Shown piece after piece: positions 28,100-37,829 of a stretch of DNA of 64,000 nucleotides (its first letter is position 1; every line of letters starts with the position of its first letter). Below the pieces are notes generated by a model that was not told the origin of the DNA, did not search any database, and saw only the letters and a program-made list of their open reading frames with translations. Source of the DNA: Faecalibacterium langellae (GTDB taxonomy: Bacteria > Bacillota > Clostridia > Oscillospirales > Ruminococcaceae); NCBI RefSeq assembly GCF_002549775.1, contig NZ_NMTR01000021.1, forward strand, positions 682,001-746,000. The letters run 5' to 3'. Position numbers and translations under genes: made by a program.

Positions 28100-29530
28100 A
28101 TGAAAAAGTTTAAGCTGACTTCCTCTGCAAACGGCAAGGTGTTCCGCAGCGGCGTGTACTCCACGGCCATTCTGGCAGCGGCCATCGTGCTGGCGGTACT
28201 GCTGAACCTGCTGGTGGGTGCACTGCCGAAAAAATATACCGAGTTCGATCTTTCCGAAGCCAAGATGTATACTCTCGGCGACAGCTCCAAAAAGCTGGTG
28301 CAGAGCCTTGACCAGGACGTGACGGTCTACTATCTGTGCGAGACCGGCAGCGAGGACGCCATCCTCACCAAGCTGCTGGACCACTACGCCGACGAGAGCA
28401 GCCACTTCCGCTGGGAGCAGAAGGACCCGGCCATCTACCCGACCTTTGCGGCCCAGTATGGTGCATCCGATGTCTCCACCGGCAGCCTGATCGTGGTGAG
28501 CGGGGAGAACAACGTGGTGCTGGACGCTGCCGACCTCTACGAATATGACTACTCCGATTACTACACCACCGGTTCTGCCAACGTGACCTTCGGCGGCGAA
28601 AAGCAGATCACCTCGGCCATCTACAAGCTGACGGCAGCCGAGGAGACCCACGCCTACTACACCACGAACCACGGCGAACAGGCGCTGACTTCCTCGCTGA
28701 CCGAAGCGCTGGAAGCCCAGAACATCACGGCCCAGCCGCTGGACCTGCTCACCAGCACCATCCCCGACGACTGCGACCTGCTCATCATCAATGATCCCAC
28801 CTCGGATTTTGCCTCTGACGGCCTGGTGGATGAGATCTCCCAGCTGCAGACCTACCTGGAGAACGGCGGCAGGGTGCTGCTCACCACAAACGGCTACGAC
28901 GAGACGCCGAATCTGGACGCCGTTATGGCGCAGTTCGGCCTTGCCCGGGAAGCGGGCCTTGTGGTGGAAGGCGACAGCAGCCATGCCCTGTACGGCTCCC
29001 CGTACTCGCTGTTCCCGGACTACGGCACCACCGACGAAAGCACCGCGCTGGACGGCGTGAACCGCAGTACCCATGTGATGCTGTCGGTGGCGCAGGGCAT
29101 CACCGTCACCGAGACCGACGGTGTGACGGCCGAATCCCTGCTGAACACCTCGGAGGACGCTTACAGCAAGCTGAATTTCGACACAAGCTCCACCACCGCA
29201 AAAGAGGACGGCGACACCGACGGCCCCTTCTCGCTGGCGGTGTGGGCCCGCAAGGATGACACCGGTGCCGAGGTAATCTGGATCGGCTGCCCCAACATGG
29301 ACAACGAACAGCTGTATCAATCCATCCCGGGCAACCTGACCTTCCTGCAGGGCTGCGCGGCTTCCATGGTGGGGCAGGATATCCTCATCGACACCAAGGC
29401 ACTGGAAGCTTCGCCCATCACCATTCCGGCTTCCACCGCCACAACGCTGGGGCTGGTGTTCGTCTTTGTGCTGCCCGCGGCAGTGCTCATTGCGGGCGCC
29501 GTGGTGGTGCTGCTGCGCCGCCGCAAGTAA
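28100..29530 (+). CDS. GldG-like ABC-associated protein
   Basis: 476-aa protein: cytoplasmic N-terminus, one transmembrane helix (about residues 20-42), a long extracytoplasmic domain, and a C-terminal transmembrane helix followed by LLRRRK. The segment LSEAKMYTLGDSSKKLVQSLDQDVTVYYL and the DCDLLIINDPTSDFA region match the GldG / ABC-type uncharacterised transport domain. It is the third gene of the four-gene operon and probably assembles with the permease. GAGGAGG upstream. Confidence 0.82.
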   Translation: MKKFKLTSSANGKVFRSGVYSTAILAAAIVLAVLLNLLVGALPKKYTEFDLSEAKMYTLGDSSKKLVQSLDQDVTVYYLCETGSEDAILTKLLDHYADESSHFRWEQKDPAIYPTFAAQYGASDVSTGSLIVVSGENNVVLDAADLYEYDYSDYYTTGSANVTFGGEKQITSAIYKLTAAEETHAYYTTNHGEQALTSSLTEALEAQNITAQPLDLLTSTIPDDCDLLIINDPTSDFASDGLVDEISQLQTYLENGGRVLLTTNGYDETPNLDAVMAQFGLAREAGLVVEGDSSHALYGSPYSLFPDYGTTDESTALDGVNRSTHVMLSVAQGITVTETDGVTAESLLNTSEDAYSKLNFDTSSTTAKEDGDTDGPFSLAVWARKDDTGAEVIWIGCPNMDNEQLYQSIPGNLTFLQGCAASMVGQDILIDTKALEASPITIPASTATTLGLVFVFVLPAAVLIAGAVVVLLRRRK

Positions 29531-29542
29531 GGAGGCAGCCGC

Positions 29543-30538
29543 ATGAAAACAAAACAGCGCACCCTTGCCGTTCTTCTGCTGCTGGCGCTTCTCCTCGGCG
29601 GGCTGCTATGGCTCGTCACCCGCAGCAATGCTGCGGAAGAAGCCGCGTCCAGTGCCGCCGCAGAAGGCACCATCCCGCTTTCCAACTTTGCCATCGGGGA
29701 CCTGGAACAGCTGCAGTATATCTACGGCGGTGAGACCATCACCCTGAACTACGACTCCGGCAGCTGGACGCTGGCCGACGACCCGGACTATCATCTGGAC
29801 GCTTCCGCCTGCAACACCATGGCGACGGCGCTGGCATCGCTGAACGCCAAACGCCAGCTCACGGCTGAGACTGGCGAGGATTATGGTCTGACCGACCCGG
29901 CCGTTACCGTGACGGTTACCGCAAACGGCCAGACCAGCACGTTTGCGTTTGGCACTGAGAACCCGGTCACCGGGGACATGTATGTGCAAAAGGAAGGTGA
30001 CGACGCCATCTACACCGTGTCCGGCAACAAGGCCGCCTGTTTTGAGCTGACCAAAGCCGACCTGTTCGGGGCCTTCAACCCGGCGGGGCTGACCGCCTCG
30101 GCACTGGAAAGTGTCTCCATTACCACGAACAGCGGCATCCTCTCGCTGAACGCCGTCTCGGAGCCGGTGGAAACGGAAAGCAGTTCGGAAGATGCTTCTT
30201 CCGAAAGCTCTGCGGACTCGGCAGAATACCAGACTGTCTGGCGTCTTGCGGATGAGCCGGATGCCGCACTGGACGAGACAAAAGTGCAGAGCATCCTCTC
30301 AGCCCTCAGCAGCTATGTCTCGGCACAGGTGACGGATGCGGACCCGTCTGCCTACGGCTTTGATGCACCGCTTGCCACCGTGCAGGCCGCCACCGCCGAC
30401 GGCACCGTGACCCTGCGCTATGCCAGCAATGCCGACGGCTGCTGGCTGATGACAGAAGGGGACAGCTCCGTGTATGCCGTGGACCTCAGCACCGTGCAGG
30501 CCCTTCTGACAACGGCCGACCAGCTCAAAACGGAATAA
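29543..30538 (+). CDS. DUF4340 domain protein
   Basis: 331-aa protein with an N-terminal hydrophobic helix (residues 7-24, signal anchor) and an extracytoplasmic domain with two DUF4340-like repeats (IPLSNFAIGDLEQLQYIYGG near residue 45 and a later one). DUF4340 proteins typically accompany GldF/GldG-type ABC genes. A serine/glutamate-rich linker lies at about residues 205-225. Function unknown; it is the last gene of the operon. Confidence 0.8.
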   Translation: MKTKQRTLAVLLLLALLLGGLLWLVTRSNAAEEAASSAAAEGTIPLSNFAIGDLEQLQYIYGGETITLNYDSGSWTLADDPDYHLDASACNTMATALASLNAKRQLTAETGEDYGLTDPAVTVTVTANGQTSTFAFGTENPVTGDMYVQKEGDDAIYTVSGNKAACFELTKADLFGAFNPAGLTASALESVSITTNSGILSLNAVSEPVETESSSEDASSESSADSAEYQTVWRLADEPDAALDETKVQSILSALSSYVSAQVTDADPSAYGFDAPLATVQAATADGTVTLRYASNADGCWLMTEGDSSVYAVDLSTVQALLTTADQLKTE

Positions 30539-30545
30539 AATGCCA

Positions 30546-30589
30546 ACATGCGCCGCATGCGGAAAGCCCGCTGCGGCGCATGTTTTTTT
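30546..30589 (+). terminator. Intrinsic terminator after the Gld-type operon
   Basis: Perfect 12-bp stem (ACATGCGCCGCA / TGCGGCGCATGT) followed by seven T. Confidence 0.93.
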
Positions 30590-30629
30590 GTTGCTTTGCG
30601 TAAAGTTTCGGCAAACATCGGCAGAGTGA

Positions 30630-30658
30630 TTGACATTTCAGCAAAGATTGATTAAGAT
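30630..30658 (+). promoter_or_regulatory. Promoter for potABCD
   Basis: -35 TTGACA (30630-30635), 17 bp, -10 TAAGAT (30653-30658). The transcript would begin at about 30665, right at the 5' arm of the leader structure. Confidence 0.8.
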
Positions 30659-30663
30659 AGACG

Positions 30664-30770
30664 AGACAGGGCAGAATAACTGCGCAATATTTTACGGTCG
30701 TCATGGATGTTGTGCGGGGCTGGGTCACCCTGATGCGGGAGAAGGATGGGGCAAAGACCCTGTCTTTTTT
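30664..30770 (+). promoter_or_regulatory. Switch-like structured leader of potABCD
   Basis: The transcript start AGACAGGG (30664-30671) pairs perfectly with CCCTGTCT (30758-30765), which is followed by TTTTTT, so the entire 107-nt leader closes into a terminator-like fold. Part of the same arm (CAGGG) could instead pair with CCCTG (30728-30732), giving two exclusive folds. An inner helix GCGCAA / TTGTGC is also possible. It looks like an attenuator or riboswitch, but I do not recognise a known class. Confidence 0.5.
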
Positions 30771-30803
30771 CGTATCTGAGTTACAAGGAGGATATAGTAA
30801 AAA

Positions 30804-31850
<1,047 letters not shown>

Positions 31851-31856
31851 GCCGCG

Positions 31857-32675
31857 ATGATGAAGATTTATGATAAGAAGCTGGCCTATCCCTACTTTGT
31901 ATGGATGGTGCTGTTCACGGTGGTGCCGCTCATCATCGTGGTGTACTATGCCTTCACCGATGGCAACGGTGCCTTCACGCTGGATAACCTCACCTCCATC
32001 AGCGGCTACGGCTCGGTGTTTGCCCGCAGTCTGCTGCTGGCCCTCATTGCCACGGTCATCTGTCTGGTCATCGCGTTCCCGGTGGGTTATTTCCTCTCCC
32101 GTCTGCGGGTGAACAAGCAGCACATCATGCTCATGCTGGTCATGCTGCCCATGTGGATGAACTTTCTGCTGCGCACTTATGCCTGGATGGGCCTGCTCAG
32201 CATCAATGGCCCGGTGAACGCCGTGCTGGGCTTCTTTGGTCTCGGACCCTATTCCATGCTGAACACCTCCGGCGCGGTGGTGCTGGGCATGGTGTACAAC
32301 TATGTGCCCTATATGATCCTGCCGCTCTACACTAGCATGACCAAGATCGACCAGAGCCTTGTGGAAGCGGCGCAGGATCTGGGCGCTTCCACCACCAAGA
32401 CCCTTGTCCGGGTGCTCATCCCCATGAGCGTGCCCGGCATCAGCACCGGCATCACGATGGTGTTCGTCCCGGCGGTGTCCACCTTCGTCATCAGCCGTAT
32501 GCTGGGCGGCGGCTCCAACCTGCTCATCGGCGACCTGATCGAGATGCAGTTCCTGGGCAACAGCTACAACCTGAACGTGGGTTCCGCCATGAGCCTTGTG
32601 CTGATGATCATCGTGCTGCTGTGCATGAGCTTCACGTCCAGCTTTGATGAAGATGAAATGGAGGGCGTGTCCTGA
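31857..32675 (+). CDS. potB: Spermidine/putrescine ABC transporter permease PotB
   Basis: 272-aa permease with six transmembrane helices. Seen: LAYPYFVWMVLFTVVPL at the N-terminus and the EAA loop EAAQDLGASTTKTLVRVLIP, which contacts PotA. Tandem ATGs at 31857 and 31860; either could start. Overlaps potC by one base. Confidence 0.92.
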   Translation: MMKIYDKKLAYPYFVWMVLFTVVPLIIVVYYAFTDGNGAFTLDNLTSISGYGSVFARSLLLALIATVICLVIAFPVGYFLSRLRVNKQHIMLMLVMLPMWMNFLLRTYAWMGLLSINGPVNAVLGFFGLGPYSMLNTSGAVVLGMVYNYVPYMILPLYTSMTKIDQSLVEAAQDLGASTTKTLVRVLIPMSVPGISTGITMVFVPAVSTFVISRMLGGGSNLLIGDLIEMQFLGNSYNLNVGSAMSLVLMIIVLLCMSFTSSFDEDEMEGVS

Positions 32676-33520
32676 TGAAAACCAAACATCTGCGCCTGAT
32701 GCAGCGCGTCTACATCATCCTGTTCTTCTGCTTCATGTACCTGCCCATTGCGTATATGATCGTGTTCAGCTTCAACCAGTCCAAGGGTTACTCGCTGTTC
32801 ACCGGCTTCACCCTCAAATGGTATTCCAGCCTGCTGCACAATTCCTCCATCCTGAGTGCGCTGCGCGTCTCGCTGGAAGTGGCCCTGCTGTCGGCGGTCG
32901 TCGCCACGGTGCTGGGCACGGCGGCGTCTCTGGGCATCGCGTCCATGGGCCGCAAGAGCCGCCTTGTGGTCACCAATATCACCTATATCCCGGTGGTCAA
33001 CCCGGAGATCATCACCGGCATTTCGCTCATGCTGCTGTTCGTGGCTTACCAGCGCTTTGCCGATGGCGTTTCCTGGCTGCCGGACACCATCATAGGCTTT
33101 CCGACGCTGCTCATTGCGCACATCGCGTTCAATGTGCCTTACGTTATTTTTAACGTCAGCCCCAAGCTCAAGCAGCTGGATATCAAGCTGTATGAGGCAG
33201 CGCTCGACCTGGGCTGCGACCCGAAGCAGGCATTCTTCAAGGTCATCCTGCCGGAGATCAGCCCGGCCATCCTGTCGGCCTTCCTGATCTGCCTGACTTA
33301 TTCCATCGACGATTTCATGATCTCCTATTTCAACTGCGGTACCGTGGAGACCCTGCCCATCGCCATCTACTCCATGACCCGCAAGAAGGTCAGTCCGGAG
33401 ATCTATGCTCTGTCCACCATCATGTTCGTGGTGATCCTGTGCATCATCCTGATTTCCAATGCGATGGAGAGCCGCAATTACCGCCGCGACCAGAAGGCAC
33501 TGAGAGGGGAGGGCGTGTGA
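32675..33520 (+). CDS. potC: Spermidine/putrescine ABC transporter permease PotC
   Basis: 281-aa permease with six transmembrane helices. Seen: FFCFMYLPIAYMIVFSFNQSKG and the EAA loop YEAALDLGCDPKQAFFKVILP, plus SIDDFMISYFNCG, which is typical of PotC. Stop overlaps the potD start. Confidence 0.92.
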   Translation: MKTKHLRLMQRVYIILFFCFMYLPIAYMIVFSFNQSKGYSLFTGFTLKWYSSLLHNSSILSALRVSLEVALLSAVVATVLGTAASLGIASMGRKSRLVVTNITYIPVVNPEIITGISLMLLFVAYQRFADGVSWLPDTIIGFPTLLIAHIAFNVPYVIFNVSPKLKQLDIKLYEAALDLGCDPKQAFFKVILPEISPAILSAFLICLTYSIDDFMISYFNCGTVETLPIAIYSMTRKKVSPEIYALSTIMFVVILCIILISNAMESRNYRRDQKALRGEGV

Positions 33521-34752
33521 TGAAACGTTTTGCTGTTTTGCTGCTCACGCTGGCTTTGGCGGTGTGCTGCACTCTGCCTGCATTCGCAGCCGGGACCATT
33601 GAGGTCAACGAGGATATCTCGGTGTCAGCTGATTATGACTGGACCCGCTTCAAGGGCCAGAATATCACCCTGAACGTCTACAACTGGGGCGAGTATATCT
33701 CCAACGGTTCGGACGACAGCGTGGATGTGGTGGCTGCCTTTGAGCAGCTCACGGGCATCAAGGTGAATTACACCACCTTCGATTCCAACGAGTCCATGTA
33801 TGCCAAGCTCAAATCCGGTGCGGCGGACTACGATGTGGTGATCCCGTCGGATTACATGGTGGCCAAGATGATCGCAGAAGGGATGCTCAAGCCCCTCAAC
33901 TACGACAACATCCCCAACTTCCAGAAGATCGACGCGGAATACCGCAACCCGGATTACGACCCCCAGAACGCCTATACGGTGCCCTACATGCTGTGCACCA
34001 CCGGCATCATCTACAACACCACGATGGTGGACAAGGCACCCACCAGCTGGGCGGACCTGTGGGATGAACAGTATGCCGGCAACATCCTGATGTTCAACAA
34101 CAGCCGCGACGCCTACGCCATTGCGGCCTTCAAGAGCGGCCATGACATCAACCCCCAGTCCACGGAAGAAGTGGACGAGGTGGTGAAAGAGCTCAAGGCT
34201 CAGAAGCCGCTGGTGCAGGCCTACGTCATGGATGAGATCTTTGATAAAATGATCGGCGGTGAGGCAGCCGTCGGCGTGTACTACTCCGGCGACGCCATCA
34301 CCATGATCGACGATAACCCCGACCTTGCCTGGGTGTTCCCGGAGGAGGGCAGTGTGCTGTCGGTGGACTGCATGGCCATCCCCGCCACGAGTGAGCACCA
34401 GGAAGCCGCCGAAATGTTCATCAACTTCATGTGTGAGACGGACATCGGCAAGGCAAACGCCGAGTACATCGGCTACACCACTCCTATGGAGTCGGTGCGG
34501 GAGGTGCTGGACGAGGACCTGCGCGACAGCGAGATCGCTTATCCGCCGGAAGAACTTGCCGCGAAGGAACGGGTGTTCACCGCTCTGAGCGATGACGTGA
34601 ACAGCGAGCTGGACGTGAAGTGGAGCGAGATGAAGAGCTACGACGAGGGCGGCAGCAGCCTGCTGTTCCTGTCGCTGCTGGCCGCCATGGTGGCGCTGGC
34701 CTGCTTCAACATCTGGCGCAAACTGCGCAAAAAGAGCCGCAACCAGTATTAA
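33520..34752 (+). CDS. potD: Polyamine-binding protein PotD with C-terminal membrane anchor
   Basis: Substrate-binding protein of the importer, 410 aa. N-terminal Sec-type signal peptide (residues 1-24, cut near AFAA) without a convincing lipobox. The binding domain follows, with NVYNWGEYIS and DVVIPSDYMVAKM, typical of PotD. Unusually, the protein ends with a hydrophobic segment (about residues 380-398) and a basic tail RKLRKKSRNQY, so it is probably anchored in the membrane by its C-terminus rather than by lipidation. Fourth gene of the operon. Confidence 0.92.
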   Translation: MKRFAVLLLTLALAVCCTLPAFAAGTIEVNEDISVSADYDWTRFKGQNITLNVYNWGEYISNGSDDSVDVVAAFEQLTGIKVNYTTFDSNESMYAKLKSGAADYDVVIPSDYMVAKMIAEGMLKPLNYDNIPNFQKIDAEYRNPDYDPQNAYTVPYMLCTTGIIYNTTMVDKAPTSWADLWDEQYAGNILMFNNSRDAYAIAAFKSGHDINPQSTEEVDEVVKELKAQKPLVQAYVMDEIFDKMIGGEAAVGVYYSGDAITMIDDNPDLAWVFPEEGSVLSVDCMAIPATSEHQEAAEMFINFMCETDIGKANAEYIGYTTPMESVREVLDEDLRDSEIAYPPEELAAKERVFTALSDDVNSELDVKWSEMKSYDEGGSSLLFLSLLAAMVALACFNIWRKLRKKSRNQY

Positions 34753-34758
34753 ACAGAC

Positions 34759-34817
34759 GGCCCCGCCCTCTCGGATCTGCTGCTGCCGCAGACGATGGAG
34801 AGAGCGGGGCCTTTTTG
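34759..34817 (+). terminator. Intrinsic terminator after potD
   Basis: GGCCCCGC / GCGGGGCC stem, further extended by CCTCTC-type pairing, with a long loop and TTTTT. Confidence 0.85.
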
Positions 34818-34845
34818 AAATCATTTTGGATGGGAAAGGAACATT

Positions 34846-35574
34846 ATGGAACCCAATTTTTACACCGAGACCGCAACGGTGCTCAATGCGGATGCGGACT
34901 TCCGCAGCCTGCTCAAGCCCAGCGCCCTGCTGCGCTATGTGGAGCAGGTGTCGGCAGATCATGCCCGGACCTTTGGCATGACCGACCAGTTCTTCAAGGA
35001 TCACGGCGTAGCCTTTCTGGTGGGCAAACAGGCGCTCAAGTTTGACCGCGTGCCCCAGCGTGCGGAGAAGCTCACCCTGCTCACCCGGGCCGAAGCCAGC
35101 AGGCGCGGCTCTGTCAAGCGCATCACCACTGTGACCGACGCCGAAGGCAAACAGGTGGCCATGGTGGACTGCCGCTGGATCGTGGTCAGCCTTGCCGAGA
35201 ACCGCATCCTGCGGGAGCCGGGCTGGACGGTGGACGGCTTCTGGAACGAAACGGTGGAAGGCGAGCTGCCCCTGCAGCTGCACAAGTGCCGTGAAGGGCT
35301 CACCAGCGCAGGGGAGTGGACGGTGCGCTACTCCCAGTGTGATCTGAACGGCCATTTGAACAACGCCTTTTACCTCGATCTCGTCTGCGACGCGCTGCCG
35401 CTGGAGGTGGTGCGCAAAGGCCCGGTGACCTTTGCCTCCATCAACTACCATCGTGAGGTGCCGATGGGTGAAACAGTGGAAGTATTCTATGCACCCTCGG
35501 CAGAGGGCTGGTACATCATCGGCAAGCATAACGGCCAGACCAGCTTTGAATCTTATCTGGAACTGGGTGAGTAA
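34846..35574 (+). CDS. Acyl-ACP thioesterase family protein
   Basis: 242-aa double hotdog-fold protein of the bacterial acyl-ACP thioesterase family, which releases free fatty acids from acyl carrier protein. Seen: N-terminal hotdog (SALLRYVEQVSADHARTFGMT) and the second hotdog with SQCDLNGHLNNAFYLD, in which the N and H fit the catalytic Asn-His of the family. AAAGGAAC lies before ATG 34846. Single gene between two transport/terminator units. Confidence 0.88.
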   Translation: MEPNFYTETATVLNADADFRSLLKPSALLRYVEQVSADHARTFGMTDQFFKDHGVAFLVGKQALKFDRVPQRAEKLTLLTRAEASRRGSVKRITTVTDAEGKQVAMVDCRWIVVSLAENRILREPGWTVDGFWNETVEGELPLQLHKCREGLTSAGEWTVRYSQCDLNGHLNNAFYLDLVCDALPLEVVRKGPVTFASINYHREVPMGETVEVFYAPSAEGWYIIGKHNGQTSFESYLELGE

Positions 35575-35641
35575 AAGATGCCTGCCGATGCTTGTCCACA
35601 AAAAGTTCAAAAATTATTACAAAGAAATTACAAAAAAGCTA

Positions 35642-35670
35642 TTGCAAAACGATTCCAAAAGAGTTACAAT
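35642..35670 (+). promoter_or_regulatory. Promoter for a candidate small RNA
   Basis: -35 TTGCAA (35642-35647), exactly 17 bp, -10 TACAAT (35665-35670). No protein gene follows within its transcript. Confidence 0.65.
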
Positions 35671-35676
35671 ATGGTT

Positions 35677-35858
35677 ACAGCAAGGGCAAGCGGCTCTGCT
35701 GAGTGTGAAATCTTTTTCTTCTTGTTTTTAGGGATATCGGGCACGGGGTTCTCCTCCTCCGACTGTTCTCCTTCACAGTTCGTGATCCTGCGTGCCGCAC
35801 AGGCGGTATCCCGCTTCGTGTGCAAAAAAGCTCGTCCTTTCCGGGACGAGCTTTTTTG
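35677..35858 (+). ncRNA. Candidate small RNA, about 180 nt
   Basis: Inferred from a promoter (35642-35670) and a strong terminator (35824-35858) with no coding frame of note between. It can fold: GGGATA (35731-35736) with TATCCC (35807-35812), GGCACG with CGTGCC (35791-35796), and an apical ACTGT / ACAGT hairpin (35762-35779). The unpaired parts hold CTCCTCC (35751-35757) and TCTCCTTC, complementary to Shine-Dalgarno sequences. The length and long hairpin are also compatible with a 6S-like RNA. Identity unknown. Confidence 0.5.
35824..35858 (+). terminator. Terminator of the candidate small RNA
   Basis: Perfect stem AAGCTCGTCC / GGGACGAGCTT with flanking A and T runs (TTTTTT). Confidence 0.92.
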
Positions 35859-35988
35859 CATCTTCTGCCGCCCGGAAAAGGCGAAAAATCGGCTTCCCAT
35901 GCGGAAAAGTATGACCTTGCGCAATTTTGCTGGGCATTTTGCCTGTTTTTCTGCAAAGGACATTTACAAAGTTTGGCGGGGCGGGGGT

Positions 35989-36017
35989 TTGTATTCCGGC
36001 GGGCTTTGTGGTACAGT
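35989..36017 (+). promoter_or_regulatory. Promoter for guaB
   Basis: -35 TTGTAT (35989-35994), 17 bp, -10 TACAGT (36012-36017) with TGG in front. A TATACAAT sequence slightly downstream could be an alternative -10. Between 35859 and 35988 nothing else was recognised. Confidence 0.55.
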
Positions 36018-36091
36018 ATATACAATCAATTTATAAGTGACAAACATGAATCCGATTGATGTTGATGCGTTAAGAGAAAAGGAGTTTGAAC

Positions 36092-37606
36092 ATGGCTTAT
36101 TTCTATGAAGAACCTTCCCGCACTTTCGGTGAATACCTGCTGGTCCCCGGCTATTCCTCCGCTGAGAACGTGCCCACTGCCGTCAGCCTGAAGACCCCGC
36201 TGGTCAAGTACCGCAAGGGCGAGGAGGAATGCCCCCTGCAGATGAACATCCCCATGATCAGCGCCATCATGCAGGCTGTTTCCGGCGACAAACTGGCCAT
36301 CGCGCTGGCACGTCAGGGCGGCGTTTCCTTCATTTATGGCTCGCAGAGCATCGAGAGTGAGGCCGCCATGGTGCGCCGCGTCAAGAGCTACAAGGCCGGT
36401 TACGTCGTGTCCGACTCCAATCTGGCACCCACTGCCACCCTGCACGATGTGCTGGAGCTGAAAGCCCGCACCGGCCACTCCACCATTGCCATCACTGCCG
36501 ACGGCACTCCGGGCGGCAAGCTGCTGGGCATCGTGGCCTCCCGCGATTACCGTGTCAACCACACCCCCGACGACGCACCGGTCACCACCTTCATGACTCC
36601 CATCGAAAAGCTGGTCACCGCCCCGGAGAACACCTCTCTGCACGATTGCAACAACATCATCTGGGATAACAAGATCAACACCCTGCCGCTGGTGGATGCC
36701 GAGGGCAACCTGAAGTATATCGTCTTCCGCAAGGACTACGACTCCCACAAGAAGAACGTCAACGAGCTGCTGGACAAGAACAAGAGCTATGTCGTCGGTG
36801 CCGGCATCAACACCCGTGACTACGCCGAGCGCGTGCCTGCACTGGTGGATGCCGGTGTGGATGTGCTGTGCATCGACTCCTCCGAGGGCTACTCCGAGTG
36901 GCAGAGCCGCACCATCAGCTGGATCCGCGAGCACTACGGCGACACCGTCAAGGTCGGTGCCGGCAACGTTGTGGATGCTGAGGGCTTCCGCTTCCTGGCC
37001 GAGGCTGGCGCCGACTTCGTGAAGATCGGCATCGGCGGCGGTTCCATCTGCATCACCCGCGAGACCAAGGGCATTGGCCGCGGCCAGGCCACCGCGGTCA
37101 TCGAGGTGGCAAAGGCCCGCGACGAGTACTACAAGGAGACCGGCATCTATGTGCCCATCTGCTCCGACGGCGGCATCGTCCACGATTACCACATCACCCT
37201 GGCGCTGGCCATGGGTGCCGACTTCGTCATGCTGGGCCGCTACTTCGCCCGCTTCGACGAGAGCCCCACGAACAAGGTGCGCATCAACGGCCAGTATATG
37301 AAGGAGTACTGGGGCGAAGGCTCCAACCGCGCCCGCAACTGGCAGCGCTATGACCTGGGTGGATCCAGCAAGCTGAGCTTTGAGGAAGGCGTGGACAGCT
37401 ACGTCCCGTATGCAGGCCCTCTGGCCGACGGCGTGCAGACCACCCTGTACAAGGTCAAGAGCACCATGTGCAACTGCGGTGCGCTCTCCATCCCCGAGCT
37501 GCAGCAGAAGGCCAAGCTGACCGTCGTGTCCTCCACCTCCATCGTGGAGGGCGGCAGCCACGATGTCGTGCTGAAAAATGCCACCCCGAACATCATCAAC
37601 GGTTAA
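36092..37606 (+). CDS. guaB: IMP dehydrogenase
   Basis: Oxidises IMP to XMP, the committed step to GMP. 504 aa. Seen: catalytic loop [12 protein letters not shown] with C320, tandem CBS domains between the two halves of the barrel (about residues 95-235), the [10 protein letters not shown] and CIDSSEG segments, and flap residues near [14 protein letters not shown]. It belongs to the divergent branch of about 500 aa common in Clostridia. AAAAGGA lies before ATG 36092. Confidence 0.93.
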   Translation: MAYFYEEPSRTFGEYLLVPGYSSAENVPTAVSLKTPLVKYRKGEEECPLQMNIPMISAIMQAVSGDKLAIALARQGGVSFIYGSQSIESEAAMVRRVKSYKAGYVVSDSNLAPTATLHDVLELKARTGHSTIAITADGTPGGKLLGIVASRDYRVNHTPDDAPVTTFMTPIEKLVTAPENTSLHDCNNIIWDNKINTLPLVDAEGNLKYIVFRKDYDSHKKNVNELLDKNKSYVVGAGINTRDYAERVPALVDAGVDVLCIDSSEGYSEWQSRTISWIREHYGDTVKVGAGNVVDAEGFRFLAEAGADFVKIGIGGGSICITRETKGIGRGQATAVIEVAKARDEYYKETGIYVPICSDGGIVHDYHITLALAMGADFVMLGRYFARFDESPTNKVRINGQYMKEYWGEGSNRARNWQRYDLGGSSKLSFEEGVDSYVPYAGPLADGVQTTLYKVKSTMCNCGALSIPELQQKAKLTVVSSTSIVEGGSHDVVLKNATPNIING

Positions 37607-37620
37607 ACTGTAACACTGAG

Positions 37621-37656
37621 AGCCGCCTGTGCCGCCGTGCATGGGCGGCTTTTTTG
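37621..37656 (+). terminator. Intrinsic terminator after guaB
   Basis: AGCCGCC / GGCGGCT stem followed by TTTTTT. Confidence 0.85.
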
Positions 37657-37680
37657 TCACCAGAATTTTACTTAAACCAC

Positions 37681-37709
37681 TTGAACCGGGCGTCAAATGG
37701 TGATATCAT
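37681..37709 (+). promoter_or_regulatory. Promoter for the nicotinate phosphoribosyltransferase gene
   Basis: -35 TTGAAC (37681-37686), exactly 17 bp, -10 TATCAT (37704-37709) after TGA. Confidence 0.75.
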
Positions 37710-37717
37710 GAGGGAAA

Positions 37718-37803
37718 CGCACTGTCAAGACAGAGACGGTGCGCTTCCGACGGAACATCTCCGGTGCGGAAGTCAGACGGCAGGGGAGGAGAAACTCCTG
37801 CCG
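37718..37803 (+). promoter_or_regulatory. Three-hairpin leader of the pncB-like gene
   Basis: Three consecutive hairpins fill the 5' leader: CGCAC/GTGCG (37718-37743, with an inner CTGT/ACAG), CTTCCG/CGGAAG (37744-37772), and CGGCAGG/CCTGCCG (37778-37803). They are followed by an A-rich stretch and the AGAGAGG ribosome site. No T-run terminator is present, so any control would act on translation or stability. Class not recognised. Confidence 0.45.
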
Positions 37804-37829
37804 GGTGCAAAAAAGAGAGGATACTATTC

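Noticed and set aside
26654-29320. An 888-codon open frame on the minus strand
   Set aside because: It lies opposite the ABC ATPase, permease and GldG-like genes, whose motifs are intact; low-complexity translation indicates a shadow frame.
36046-36108. A 20-codon frame overlapping the guaB start ([20 protein letters not shown])
   Set aside because: No ribosome-binding site upstream; probably chance. It would be worth a look only if conserved in relatives.
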